64,000 bases of DNA. Source: CAVQSS01 sp963746605. GTDB lineage: Bacteria; Desulfobacterota; RBG-13-43-22. Under the pieces are notes generated by a model that saw only the letters and a list, made by a program, of their open reading frames with translations, searched no databases and was not told where the DNA came from. Position 1 is the stretch's first letter. Each line of letters starts with the position of its first letter. Shown here piece by piece: positions 37,106-45,349 of the stretch. The position numbers and the translations under genes are program-made. Location: the NCBI GenBank assembly GCA_963746605.1, contig CAVVCH010000002.1, forward strand, positions 146,623-210,622, read 5' to 3'.

Positions 37106-38903
37106 ATGCTAAACGAACTCCATTCGTTTCATATTCCGGTAATGGGAATCGGCCATTCCGTCGACACGCCGATTCGCGTGGCCCCTTTTGGTATTTCATC
37201 CGTGATCTCCCTGGTGGATGATCTCCTGCTGGAGCAGCTCCGCCATTATTACTGCCGGGTCAACGACCTTCCCTGGACCGCTATTCCGAGAGAGGCGAGG
37301 GACGGCCGGGCCAAAAGAATCACCGCTTACCTGGACCTGGTCCTTCACCTGGTGAACCGGAAAATGGAGGCCATTCGCCGGGAACCCTTTTTCAGGAAAT
37401 AATGACAAGGACAACTACTTCCAACTCCTTCCGGAGGAGAGCCCGCTTAAGGCGGACTATCATGCGGCTCAAAGACCCTTTCTCCGGGACCGGAACGGGA
37501 GTCCCTGGCCCGGGACCTGACCTCCAGGATGCGTCCGGGTTCCATCGACGTGAACATTATGGTGAAGCTGGACCGGGCGAACCATGATCATCAGGGGAAA
37601 CCGTTGGGCGATGAATTTTCGGATGCCCAGACGGCGCTCCGCGGATTTGCCGAGAGCCGTCTCGACTCCAGCCTGGTCTTGTCCGCCGGGATGAGCAAAA
37701 GGTTATTTGCCGCTATCGCGCAATTCCGCGATTTCTACCGGGATTCCAAGGGAGAACGGAAGAAAAAGATCGTTTTAAAGGTCAGCGACTTCCGCTCGGC
37801 CTTTGTCCAGGCCAAATTGTTGGCCAAACGAGGCCTGGAAGTGACGGAATTCCGCGTAGAGTCCGGCCTCAATTGCGGGGGCCATGCCTTTCCCTCCCGA
37901 GGGAAACTACTGCCCTGGATTTTGACGGAGTTCGGAGAAAAATGGGGGCAATTGAAAGGCAGCACGGCCTCCCTGGTGGGCGACTACTACGCGAAGATGG
38001 GCTGGGACTTATCCGGTCTTCGCTCCGCCGGAGCCTCTGTTGACCGTTCAGGGTGGCATTGGAACCTACGGGGAGGCCCGTCGATTAAGGAAAGGCTTCG
38101 GCGCCGATCGGACGGGATGGGGGAGCCCGTTTCTCCTGGTACCCGAGGCCACCAACGTGGACGATGTCACCCGTGAGCTTCTGAGAGCGGGCCGAAGCGG
38201 ACGATCTCTACCTCAGCGATATCTCGCCCCTGGGCATTCCTTTCAACACGGTGCGGGGAACGGGATCGGAGATCTGGACCCGGGAACAGTGGCAAAGGGG
38301 ACTCCCGGTTCTCCCTGCAGCAAAGGCTTTGCTGTGGCCAGCACCGAATTTTCCGAAATCCCCCTCTGCCCGTCCTCGCGGCAGTACCAGGGGCTCAAGC
38401 TGGCGGAGATCGACCGCCAGGATATCCCGCCGGGGGAAAAAGAATTGTTAAAGGCGTCGGTGGTTAAGAAAACGTGTATCTGTGCTCACCTGGGAAACGG
38501 TATCCTGATCAAGTTAGGCTTGAAATCCAAAACAGCGGCCCCCCCGGCCGTCTGCCCCGGCCCCAACCTGGCTTGGTTCGATCGACTCTACACCCTCAAA
38601 GAAATGGTGGACCATATTCACGGCCGCGGGCCATCCCTCGTCCCCCCGGAACGTCCGCACATGTTTGCCCAGGAACTGGTCATGAATGTGGACTATTTTG
38701 AAAAACTACTCTCCGGCAACGGGTCAACCGATTCCAGGTACCTGTTGGAATACAAAGAAAATCTGGAACAGGGGATCGCGCTTTGCCTGGAGATAGCGCG
38801 CACGACCCCTTATGCCGACGAAAACCTGACCTCCCTGGCCCGGTGCGCCAAAGAGCAACAGCTCCGCCTGAACTCCCTCTATTCCAAAAGCCTGGCCGCC
38901 TGA
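37106..38903 (+). CDS. Conserved ~600-residue protein of unknown function, several frameshifts
   Basis: Starts MLNELHSFHIPVMGIGHSVDTPIRVAPFGISSVISLVDDLL. The gene is about 598 residues when five frame changes are reconciled: extra bases near 37397 (AGG-A-AAT), 38027 (TCC-G-CCG) and 38190 (GCG-G-GCC), a net two-base gain or one-base loss near 37476, and a probable missing G in the G-run at 38297-38300. Conserved blocks: RPGSIDVNIMVKLDR, VESGLNCGGHAF, LTVQGGIGTYGEA, GWGSPFLLVPEATNVDD, LYLSDISPLGIPFNT, PGSPCSKGF, SRQYQGLKLAEID, ICAHLG and VCPGPNLAWFDRLYTLKEMVDHIHGRG. I recall similar full-length proteins in Bacteroidetes and others without assigned function. A TIM-barrel FMN or Fe-S enzyme is possible from the QGGIGT and Cys motifs, but this is speculation. 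Confidence 0.7.
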
Positions 38904-38945
38904 TCGCGATCCATTTTCATTTCAATCGGCCAATCCTTTTCTCTC

Positions 38946-38974
38946 TTGACCTGTCCGGAGACCGGCTTTACTAT
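38946..38974 (+). promoter_or_regulatory. Probable promoter of the peroxiredoxin gene
   Basis: TTGACC (38946-38951), a 17-bp spacer and TACTAT (38969-38974), about 50 bp upstream of the start codon at 39026. Confidence 0.5.
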
Positions 38975-39025
38975 GGTGGAACAAAGTAGCGGAAGGACCT
39001 AATCAAAAAATCAGGAGGTGCCCAG

Positions 39026-39679
39026 ATGGAAGCAAATCCCGAAACGTCCATGACGTTCCCTCGTATCGGATCTCCGGCCCCGCCCTTTGAGGCCGTAACC
39101 TCCATGGGGACCCTAAAACTCGAGGATTTCAAAGGAGGTTGGTTGATTCTCTTCTCCCACCCGGCGGATTTCACTCCGGTCTGTACTACCGAATTTATGG
39201 CCTTCGCCAAACTCCATCCGAAGCTGCGCGAGATGAACTGTGAACTGCTGGGACTGAGTATCGATAGCGTCTACTCCCATATCGCCTGGGTCCGGAACAT
39301 CGAGGAGAAGTTGAAGGTCAAAATCACCTTTCCGGTGATCGCCGATCTGAACAAGGAAGTGGCCGGCCTCTACGGTATGATCATGCCCGGCGAAAGCACC
39401 ACCGAGACCTCTCGTTGCGTGTTCATAATTGACGAGAAGCAGGTCATCCGGGCCATCATTTATTACCCGCTGACCACCGGCCGGAACACCGATGAAATTC
39501 TTCGGGTGCTCCAGGCTCTGCAAACGACGGACAAAAATGGGGTGGCCACGCCGGCCAACTGGCGGCCGGGAGACGAGGTCATCATTCCCCCGCCCAGGAC
39601 CCAGGAGATGGCCGAAGAGAGGGCCGCCGATAAGGCGCTGAAGTGCAAAGACTGGTATTTCTGCAAGAAAAAACTATAA
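39026..39679 (+). CDS. Peroxiredoxin of the archaeal-type Prx6 group
   Basis: 217 residues. The peroxidatic cysteine is in HPADFTPVCTTEF (about Cys 52); the arm KCKDWYFCKKKL at the C-terminus holds the resolving cysteines typical of long archaeal-type 1-Cys/2-Cys peroxiredoxins. It reduces H2O2 and alkyl hydroperoxides in the cytoplasm. A strong AGGAGGT box precedes the ATG, and a promoter lies at 38946-38974. It is followed after 12 bp by a small winged-helix gene, which is probably co-transcribed. Confidence 0.92.
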   Translation: MEANPETSMTFPRIGSPAPPFEAVTSMGTLKLEDFKGGWLILFSHPADFTPVCTTEFMAFAKLHPKLREMNCELLGLSIDSVYSHIAWVRNIEEKLKVKITFPVIADLNKEVAGLYGMIMPGESTTETSRCVFIIDEKQVIRAIIYYPLTTGRNTDEILRVLQALQTTDKNGVATPANWRPGDEVIIPPPRTQEMAEERAADKALKCKDWYFCKKKL

Positions 39680-39691
39680 GGAGAGGGTTCC

Positions 39692-39907
39692 ATGGCCTGC
39701 GTCAAACCCGACGGCAGCCTGACCGAAACGGCCAAGGTCCTGTTACGGCAACTTGAAAACCCGCTGAACGCCGAGGAGATCGCTCCCCGGGTCGGCCAAC
39801 CTTTATTTAAGGTCCGCAGCGTCATGCGGGAACTGGTGGGCAATGGCCTGGCGATGGAAGCGGACGGGAAATTTCAGATTACCACTAAAGGGAAAGAGAA
39901 GCTGTAG
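39692..39907 (+). CDS. Small winged-helix-like protein
   Basis: 71 residues: MACVKPDGSLTETAKVLLRQL, ALNAEEIAPRVGQPLFKVRSVMRELVGNGLAMEADGKFQITTKGKEKL. The helix-turn-helix followed by a beta-hairpin fits a minimal winged helix. It directly follows the peroxiredoxin with an AGGAGAGGG box. DNA binding and a role in controlling the peroxiredoxin are inferred; similar stand-alone domains exist next to redox genes in anaerobes. Confidence 0.65.
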   Translation: MACVKPDGSLTETAKVLLRQLENPLNAEEIAPRVGQPLFKVRSVMRELVGNGLAMEADGKFQITTKGKEKL

Positions 39908-39945
39908 TCTTCAGAAAAGAACATCAGACCGAATGAGCCCGCGAC

Positions 39946-40377
39946 ATGGTTTTGGAGCTTAAACAAATTATTAAGGGAACGAGCCCCTTTGCGGAAATGC
40001 TCGGAATCCGGGTAACCCGGTTCGGAGACGGCGTCGGACAATGTGCCTTGGAAATAAGGGAGGAACTGCTCAATTTGCACCGTTCGGTACACGGAGGAGT
40101 AATCTATTCCTTGGCCGATATCGGCATGGGCGTAGCCTTGCATTCTCTTCTGGACCCAGGAGAACTCTGCTCGACGATCGAGATAAAAATGAACTATTTT
40201 CTGCCGGCCAGGGGCCAGCGCCTGGTCTGTACCAGCCGGATCCTTCAAAAAGGGAAATCCATAGCCGTGCTCGAGGCGGAGATTAAAGACCGCAACCGGT
40301 TAATTGCCAAAGGAATGGGAACGTTTGCCGTATTATCGGCCGCGGGTAATCCCGGGAAGGAGAAGACTAACCAATAA
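39946..40377 (+). CDS. PaaI-like hotdog-fold thioesterase
   Basis: 143 residues. The hotdog helix and active-site region are LHRSVHGGVIYSLADIGMGVAL (about residues 44-65), followed by IEIKMNYFLPAR and a C-terminal strand IAKGMGTFAVLS. The family hydrolyses acyl-CoA thioesters, often aryl-CoA. The substrate cannot be told, and no CoA-pathway genes adjoin. Convergent with the SagB-like gene; an inverted repeat lies between. Confidence 0.8.
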   Translation: MVLELKQIIKGTSPFAEMLGIRVTRFGDGVGQCALEIREELLNLHRSVHGGVIYSLADIGMGVALHSLLDPGELCSTIEIKMNYFLPARGQRLVCTSRILQKGKSIAVLEAEIKDRNRLIAKGMGTFAVLSAAGNPGKEKTNQ

Positions 40378-40411
40378 TTTAGCCGTGCAGGTCAGCGCTG
40401 GGAAGATCTGC

Positions 40412-40529
40412 GTGTATGAGTACGTGTACGAGTGCGGAACCCCGCGCGGATGCCTGTTGCCCGGCAGTTAAACCTGACAAAAGAATAGTGGAGCAGGAGA
40501 GGCGGCGACTCGTACACGTACTCGTACAC
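40412..40529. repeat. Dispersed long inverted repeat, copy 2
   Basis: Left arm 40412-40433 and right arm 40508-40529 (22 nt each) with a 74-nt loop unlike that of copy 1. The right arm is identical to that at 2486-2507; the left arms differ at two positions. It lies between two convergent genes, where it could also act as a terminator hairpin. Confidence 0.85.
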
Positions 40530-40563
40530 GACTATCTTTCTTGGAGGATTGGCAGCCGAATTT

Positions 40564-42085
40564 CTAAGCGGGGGACCTCGATTTGACCGGTCCGACCGCC
40601 ACCAGATAAAGAAGCCGGGACTCGGCATTCAATCCCAACAGGTCGGCCGCTTCCTGATCGTATAGGGCCCCGATCCCGCAGCAGCCTAAACCCAGGGCTG
40701 TGGCCGCCAGATAGAGACGTTCCCCCAGTCGTCCGGCGTCCAGTAGGGCATAGCGATATCCCCGGGCCCCCCATTGCTCGTCCAACTGCCCCAGATGGGC
40801 CATAAATAAAAAATGGACTGCCGCCTGGGCCAGCCAGTCCTGATCCAGACAGATCGCGGTCATCGGTCGGATAAAGGACCCGGCATCGGCCAATCCAATG
40901 GATTTCGACATCCAGTCCAGGAGATAAAAACCCGGTTGAATCCCTTCGACCCGTCCGGCCAGGCAACCCACGGCCAGATGATGATGGGGCTTTCTTCCCT
41001 CGTCCGGCTCCATTTCTTCCAAGAAGAGCAGCGACCTCCAGAGTGCCTGCCAGCTTTCCCCGGACATGGGCGTGGTGATATAATTACGCCGGGAGCGGCG
41101 GGTAAAGACGGCCCGGTCCAGATTCATCGTTTCGACCGGCAAGGAGAAACCGGGAAGGGGAGACCAGTCCTTCGGTTCCGGTCCGATCTGGCGGACCATA
41201 CTGTCTGATCCGGGCGGTTTGCTTTTGATCGCCCGTCCGGCTGCGTAGGCCTCCCACAGCAGTGGATAGTCCACCTCCCGGTCCGCTACCCGGCTGGCCT
41301 GTTGAAAGGGGGGAGGCAAAGGAGCCAGAGAAGCATCGGCGGCGAAGGCCGGGGACCCGCCGGAGGTATTGACGTTGACAAACAGCCAGAGGAACTTCCA
41401 GCTTCTCATCTAGTCCCAGGAGTCGCCCGACGGACCGGTCGTCAAAATCGGCAGTCAGTTGATAGGGTAGGGCCAGGGCTTTCAAAGCCAGGACCAGGTG
41501 TTCGATCACATGGCCGGTATCCAGCAGGTGATAGCGCCAGGCCCGGTCCCGGTATTTCCAGGAACTGCGGAAGAAAATGGCGGTCAGAAAAATAGTGATC
41601 AGCGGTCTTCCGGCCGGCTTCTGCGGCCGGTCAGTCGGAGGGGCGGTCTGGAACTTCCCGGAGCGGAGCAGGGAGAGACCATGCCGGGCAATGGAGAAAT
41701 GATACAACCCGTCTTCCAGCCCGTAGACACCCGTCAGGGCCGCATAGATCTCGGTCGGATAGAGGGCCCCGGCCGAAGCCGTTGAGCGGTAATAAAAATC
41801 CCCGCCCGGATGGCGGGCCCTGGCGGTCAGGCTGTGGGTTAGCAGCAGAATGATCGAAAGATCATCTGTGGTGAGTTCCTGCCTGGGAACCGCTGCGGGA
41901 TTCTTTCCGAACAATTCCAAAAGGGGAATCACGGGTTGCCTGGGTTCTCGGGACAGCGGAATCGGCTCGATCCCGGGGTAGGTTTTATAGACATTGGGTT
42001 GGTTGGCCCAATCCATTGAATGCCCGCCCATCCGATCGCGCAGATAGCTGGTTTCCCGATGGTAGCGGGCCGCGGAAATAGTCAT
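40564..42085 (-). CDS. SagB/ThcOx-type nitroreductase with two domains, one frameshift
   Basis: About 507 residues after skipping one base near 41383 (GCT-G-TTT). The N-terminal half has the SagB-type block DFYYRSTASAGALYPTEIYAAL and YHLLDTGHVIEHLVLALKAL; the C-terminal half has RAVFTRRSRRNYITTPMS, HHHLAVGCLAGRVEGIQPG and YRYALLDAGRLGERLYLAATALGLGCCGIGALYD, the FMN-binding pattern of a second nitroreductase-fold unit. Relatives oxidise azolines to azoles in RiPP pathways, but stand-alone two-domain forms are common and of unknown substrate. No cyclodehydratase or precursor peptide gene is nearby. The start may be further in (MDWANQPNVYKTYPG). Confidence 0.8.
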
Positions 42086-42119
42086 TGGGAAAATAAAAAC
42101 GGGTCGGTCGGGAAACGGC

Positions 42120-42560
42120 TCAGGCGGCCTTCAGCTTCCGCACGATGGAACGCCCGTATTCCTGGGCCATCTGGAGGCCGCCGCCCAGCGCCACGTTTTT
42201 CAGCCGCAGGGCGTCACTGACCATGTTCATGTTGAAAATATTCTTCATGGTCTGGTAAATCCGCTCCGGGGACTCGCCGCTCCAGCCGAAGGCTCCGAAA
42301 GAGCCGCCCACCTTTCCTTCCAGGCCGGCTTTTTGCGCCAGAAAAAGGAAGGTTTTCATGGGCTGGATCATTTCCCCGTGATAGGTGGGGGCGCCGAAGA
42401 CATACGCCCGGTATCCGCCCAGCAGCTTTTCATCTTTGATCGTCGAGACATCGACCACCTCGGCCTCCAAACCTTCCAGACGGACCCCTTCGGCGACGGC
42501 GTCGGCGATTTTTCTCGTGTCACCGGTCCGGGTGGCATAGGCAATTAAAACATCGGGCAT
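42120..42560 (-). CDS. Flavodoxin family protein
   Basis: 146 residues. The phosphate loop is YATRTGDTRKIADAV at residues 7-21, close to the TGNT consensus; FMN-ring loops are VFGAPTYHGEM and FGAFGWSGESPERI. It is a one- or two-electron carrier and may supply the neighbouring FprA/rubredoxin/peroxidase proteins. It is 13 bp after tpx, on the same strand. Confidence 0.88.
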   Translation of the reverse strand: MPDVLIAYATRTGDTRKIADAVAEGVRLEGLEAEVVDVSTIKDEKLLGGYRAYVFGAPTYHGEMIQPMKTFLFLAQKAGLEGKVGGSFGAFGWSGESPERIYQTMKNIFNMNMVSDALRLKNVALGGGLQMAQEYGRSIVRKLKAA

Positions 42561-42573
42561 AGCCGGTCTCCCT

Positions 42574-43089
42574 TTAGAGCAGCTTTTTGACAGCCTGCAG
42601 GACTTCCCCGTAATCGGGTTCGTGGGTCAGTTCCCTGACCACCTGGATGTAACGAAGGGTCCCCTGCCGGTCCACCACGTATACCATCCGGGCCAGAAGG
42701 CGAAGTTCCTTGATCAGCGCCCCGTATGCTATCCCGAAGGCTGCTTCCCGATGATCGGAGAGGGTGATCAGTTTGTCTATCCCGGCGGCGCCGCACCAGC
42801 GCTTCTGGGCAAAGGGCAGGTCCATGCTGATGGTCAGGATCTGTACTTCGGGACCCAGATCGGCCGCCTCGGCGTTGAATCGTCTGGTTTCCAGATCGCA
42901 AACCGGCGTATCCAGAGAGGGGACCGCGGTGATAATCACCACTTTCCCTCGAAAGGAGGAAAGGCGGACGGGTTGCAGGTCGTTGTTTACAATTTCGAAA
43001 TCGGGGGCCGGGTCGCCTATTTTGAGGGTCGGTCCCAGAAGGGTCAGGGGATTCCCCTGAAAAGTAATGATTCCGGTTCGTTCTTCCAC
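42574..43089 (-). CDS. tpx: Thiol peroxidase (Tpx)
   Basis: 171 residues, atypical 2-Cys peroxiredoxin. Starts with the Tpx signature ITFQGNPLTLLGPTLKIGDPAPDF; the peroxidatic Cys is in PSLDTPVCDLETRRFN and the resolving Cys in RWCGAAGIDKL. It reduces lipid hydroperoxides and H2O2 with thioredoxin-like donors. It follows the rubredoxin-like gene by 13 bp, so it belongs to the redox island. Confidence 0.93.
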   Translation of the reverse strand: MEERTGIITFQGNPLTLLGPTLKIGDPAPDFEIVNNDLQPVRLSSFRGKVVIITAVPSLDTPVCDLETRRFNAEAADLGPEVQILTISMDLPFAQKRWCGAAGIDKLITLSDHREAAFGIAYGALIKELRLLARMVYVVDRQGTLRYIQVVRELTHEPDYGEVLQAVKKLL

Positions 43090-43102
43090 GCCATGCCTCC
43101 TT

Positions 43103-43312
43103 TCAAGTCCCTTCGGCGGCCGTAGACCCGGGACCGCCTAGAGGTCGAAAACACTTTTTGGTGGCCCCGCAAATCGGACAGCGCCACTCATCGGGGAGGT
43201 CGGCAAAACAGACCCCCTTGGGGATTTTTGATTTTCGATCGCCCCTGTCCGGATCATAGATACAGCCGCAATTAACGCTCTGACATTGGTACATCTCTTC
43301 AGGCTTAGCCAT
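43103..43312 (-). CDS. Rubredoxin with CX4C first iron knuckle
   Basis: 69 residues. The second knuckle is canonical (DEWRCPICGATK), but the first is CQSVNCGCIYDPDRGD, a CX4C spacing in place of CX2C. A rubredoxin with CX4C (Rd-2) is known from Desulfovibrio desulfuricans, so this is likely a functional Fe(Cys)4 carrier with altered potential. A strong GGAGG box precedes the ATG. It lies between rubrerythrin and tpx and may be their electron donor. Confidence 0.85.
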   Translation of the reverse strand: MAKPEEMYQCQSVNCGCIYDPDRGDRKSKIPKGVCFADLPDEWRCPICGATKKCFRPLGGPGSTAAEGT

Positions 43313-43482
43313 TAAGACCTCCTCCAGACAATAGGTTCTTTTTTTATTTAGCCGCAGACAAGCTGCAGACTATTTTTAGGCCGGACGACTCTGCCCGGCC
43401 TAAACCCGCTATCGCTATCGCGCGTATTAGGCCATAGATCTCGGCGATGACCGGATTTTAGTGCCCGAAGGGCCTGACGGTT

Positions 43483-43509
43483 AGGGTGGCGGCAAGTCGC
43501 CGCCACCCT
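43483..43509. repeat. Strong hairpin between rubrerythrin and rubredoxin genes
   Basis: AGGGTGGCGGC (43483-43493) and GCCGCCACCCT (43499-43509) form a perfect 11-bp stem with a 5-nt loop. There is no U-run after it, so it may attenuate or stabilise transcripts of the redox operon without being a classical terminator. Confidence 0.6.
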
Positions 43510-43562
43510 GTCCCGCTTTTGTCTGCGGCAAAAAAGCATTTTCTTGATTTTTCGGGTTAGGA

Positions 43563-44057
43563 TTAGCTGACTCTAAAAAAGGCTTTGGCCTTGGCCCCGC
43601 AAACCGGGCAGGTTTCCGGGGGTTCGTTTTCTACCGTATTGCCGCAGACGGAGCAGACATAATAGTCTGCCGCTTCCAACGCATTCATTTTTTCCGCGGC
43701 CTTCTGATAAAGTTTGGCATGGATCTGCTCTACAGCGTTGGCATAGGCGAAGCTCCGCAAGGCGGCTTTATGTCCCTCGGCCTCGGCGTCCACGATCATG
43801 GCCGGATACATGGTTTTAAACTCGTGGGTTTCTCCGGCGATGGCCTCTTGCAGATGGTCCGCTGTATTCCCGATCTTGCCGGCCGCCCGAAGGTGGGCAT
43901 GGGCATGGACCGTTTCGGCTTCGGCGGCGGCCCGAAACAGCTTGGCGATTTGAGAAAGACCTTCGGCCTCCGCCTGCTTGGCAAAGGCCAGGTATTTGCG
44001 ATTGGCCTGGGATTCTCCGGCAAAGGCGTCCATTAGATTATTTTCTGTTTTAGACAT
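43563..44057 (-). CDS. rbr: Rubrerythrin
   Basis: 164 residues. The N-terminal four-helix diiron domain has the glutamate-rich motifs AGESQANRKYLAFAKQAEAEG, EAETVHAHAHL and EAIAGETHEF; the C-terminal rubredoxin-like domain has YYVCSVCGNTVENEPPETCPVCGA. It reduces H2O2 to water with electrons from rubredoxin or other donors in anaerobes. Divided by about 110 bp from fprA upstream. Confidence 0.95.
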   Translation of the reverse strand: MSKTENNLMDAFAGESQANRKYLAFAKQAEAEGLSQIAKLFRAAAEAETVHAHAHLRAAGKIGNTADHLQEAIAGETHEFKTMYPAMIVDAEAEGHKAALRSFAYANAVEQIHAKLYQKAAEKMNALEAADYYVCSVCGNTVENEPPETCPVCGAKAKAFFRVS

Positions 44058-44121
44058 TCGATTCTCCTTTCAGCGCTTAAAAAACGATTTGGATTTTCAC
44101 CTTCGATGCTCCCGCAGGCAA

Positions 44122-44143
44122 CCCGCTCCCGGTCGGGAGCGGG
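44122..44143. repeat. Perfect hairpin between fprA and rubrerythrin
   Basis: CCCGCTCCCG (44122-44131) and CGGGAGCGGG (44134-44143) are perfect reverse complements separated by two bases. No U-run follows on either strand. Confidence 0.6.
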
Positions 44144-44164
44144 AACGGTTCTAGGGCAGGCCCT

Positions 44165-45349
44165 TCATTTGTTCAGGGCTTGCCCGATCCGTTGCCCTAA
44201 CTGAAAGGCCGCGGCCAGCCCCGGGGCGTCGGGTACAAACTGGATTTTCAGCCCGCCGTCGATAAGATCCATTTTCATGGCTTCCAGTTCCTGGTTGACC
44301 AGTTTGACAGCTTCTCCGCTCCACCCGTAGGAACCAAAGGCCGCCGCCAGTTTCTTTCTGGGTTTCAGCCCTTTGAGGTAGGTCAGAAAATCACTGACCG
44401 TGGGGTAGAGTCCGTTATTGAGGGTGGGGGAGCCGACAATAATCGCCCCGGCGTCGAGTATTTCGGTAACGATGTCACTGCGGTGAAAAGAGCGAAGATG
44501 CATGGGCCGGGCTTCGATTCCTTCACTGATCAGCCCGCCTACGATGGTCTCCGCCATTTTTTGCGTGCTGTGCCACATGGTATCATAGACCACGATGGCT
44601 TTCTTTTTAGGTTCCTGCTGGCTCCACTCCACATAGGCCTGAATGATCTTCTTCGGGTCCTTCCGCCAGATGATGCCGTGATCGGGGCAGATGGTATGAA
44701 TGTCCAGGTTCATCTGAGTCACTTTTTCCACCAACTGCAGGATCAGAGGGGCGTAGAGCAGGAGGATATTGGCGAAATATTTTCGGGCGTGGGGCATGAT
44801 GGCCTCGCCGATCTCGTCGTCAAACCGCTCCGGCCCGGCATAATGCTGACCGAAACCGTCGCTGGAAAAGAGAATTTTGTCCTCCGGGCAATATGTAAAC
44901 ATACTGTCCGGCCAGTGGACCATCCGGGTTTCCAGGAAGGTCAAGTTCCGCCGGCCGATGTTTAAGGTGCCGCCGTTTTCCACCGGCTGGAAGTTCCACC
45001 TTTCCCGATAATGAAGGGGGAGGTTCTTATGGCCGACTTTGGAGCAGAACAGGGGTTTTTCTTCCCCGATTTTGTGCATGATCCGGGGCAGACCGCCCGA
45101 GTGGTCCGGTTCGGTGTGGTTGCTGACCACGTAATCCACTTTTTTGGGGTCGATGATCTCGGCAATGTTGGCCAGGAGCTGATCGGCAAACTCTTTCTTG
45201 ACGGTATCGATCAAGGTGACTTTTTCATCCAGGATCAGGTAGGCGTTGTACGTGGTGCCGGCTTCGGTCAAATAGCCATGAAAGTCTCTGAGGTTCCAAT
45301 CGATGGCCCCAACCCAGTAGATATCCTTGGCGAGTTGGACGGGTTTCAT
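44165..45349 (-). CDS. fprA: A-type flavoprotein (flavodiiron, FprA / rubredoxin:oxygen oxidoreductase)
   Basis: 394 residues. The N-terminal beta-lactamase-like diiron domain has the ligand motif NHTEPDHSGGLP (HxExDH), MVHWPDSMFTYCPED, and CPDHGIIW. The C-terminal flavodoxin domain binds FMN (VVYDTMWHSTQKMAETI, GSPTLNNGLYPTV, FGSYGWSGEA). It reduces O2 to water or NO to N2O with rubredoxin electrons in the cytoplasm. The PAS kinase gene overlaps its start by 4 bp, and rubredoxin is the next gene upstream. Confidence 0.95.
   Translation of the reverse strand: MKPVQLAKDIYWVGAIDWNLRDFHGYLTEAGTTYNAYLILDEKVTLIDTVKKEFADQLLANIAEIIDPKKVDYVVSNHTEPDHSGGLPRIMHKIGEEKPLFCSKVGHKNLPLHYRERWNFQPVENGGTLNIGRRNLTFLETRMVHWPDSMFTYCPEDKILFSSDGFGQHYAGPERFDDEIGEAIMPHARKYFANILLLYAPLILQLVEKVTQMNLDIHTICPDHGIIWRKDPKKIIQAYVEWSQQEPKKKAIVVYDTMWHSTQKMAETIVGGLISEGIEARPMHLRSFHRSDIVTEILDAGAIIVGSPTLNNGLYPTVSDFLTYLKGLKPRKKLAAAFGSYGWSGEAVKLVNQELEAMKMDLIDGGLKIQFVPDAPGLAAAFQLGQRIGQALNK

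Noticed and set aside
43348..43539. Minus-strand open frame of 63 residues between rubredoxin and rubrerythrin
   Set aside because: No start-site signal, arginine-rich shadow composition, and it contains the perfect hairpin at 43483-43509.
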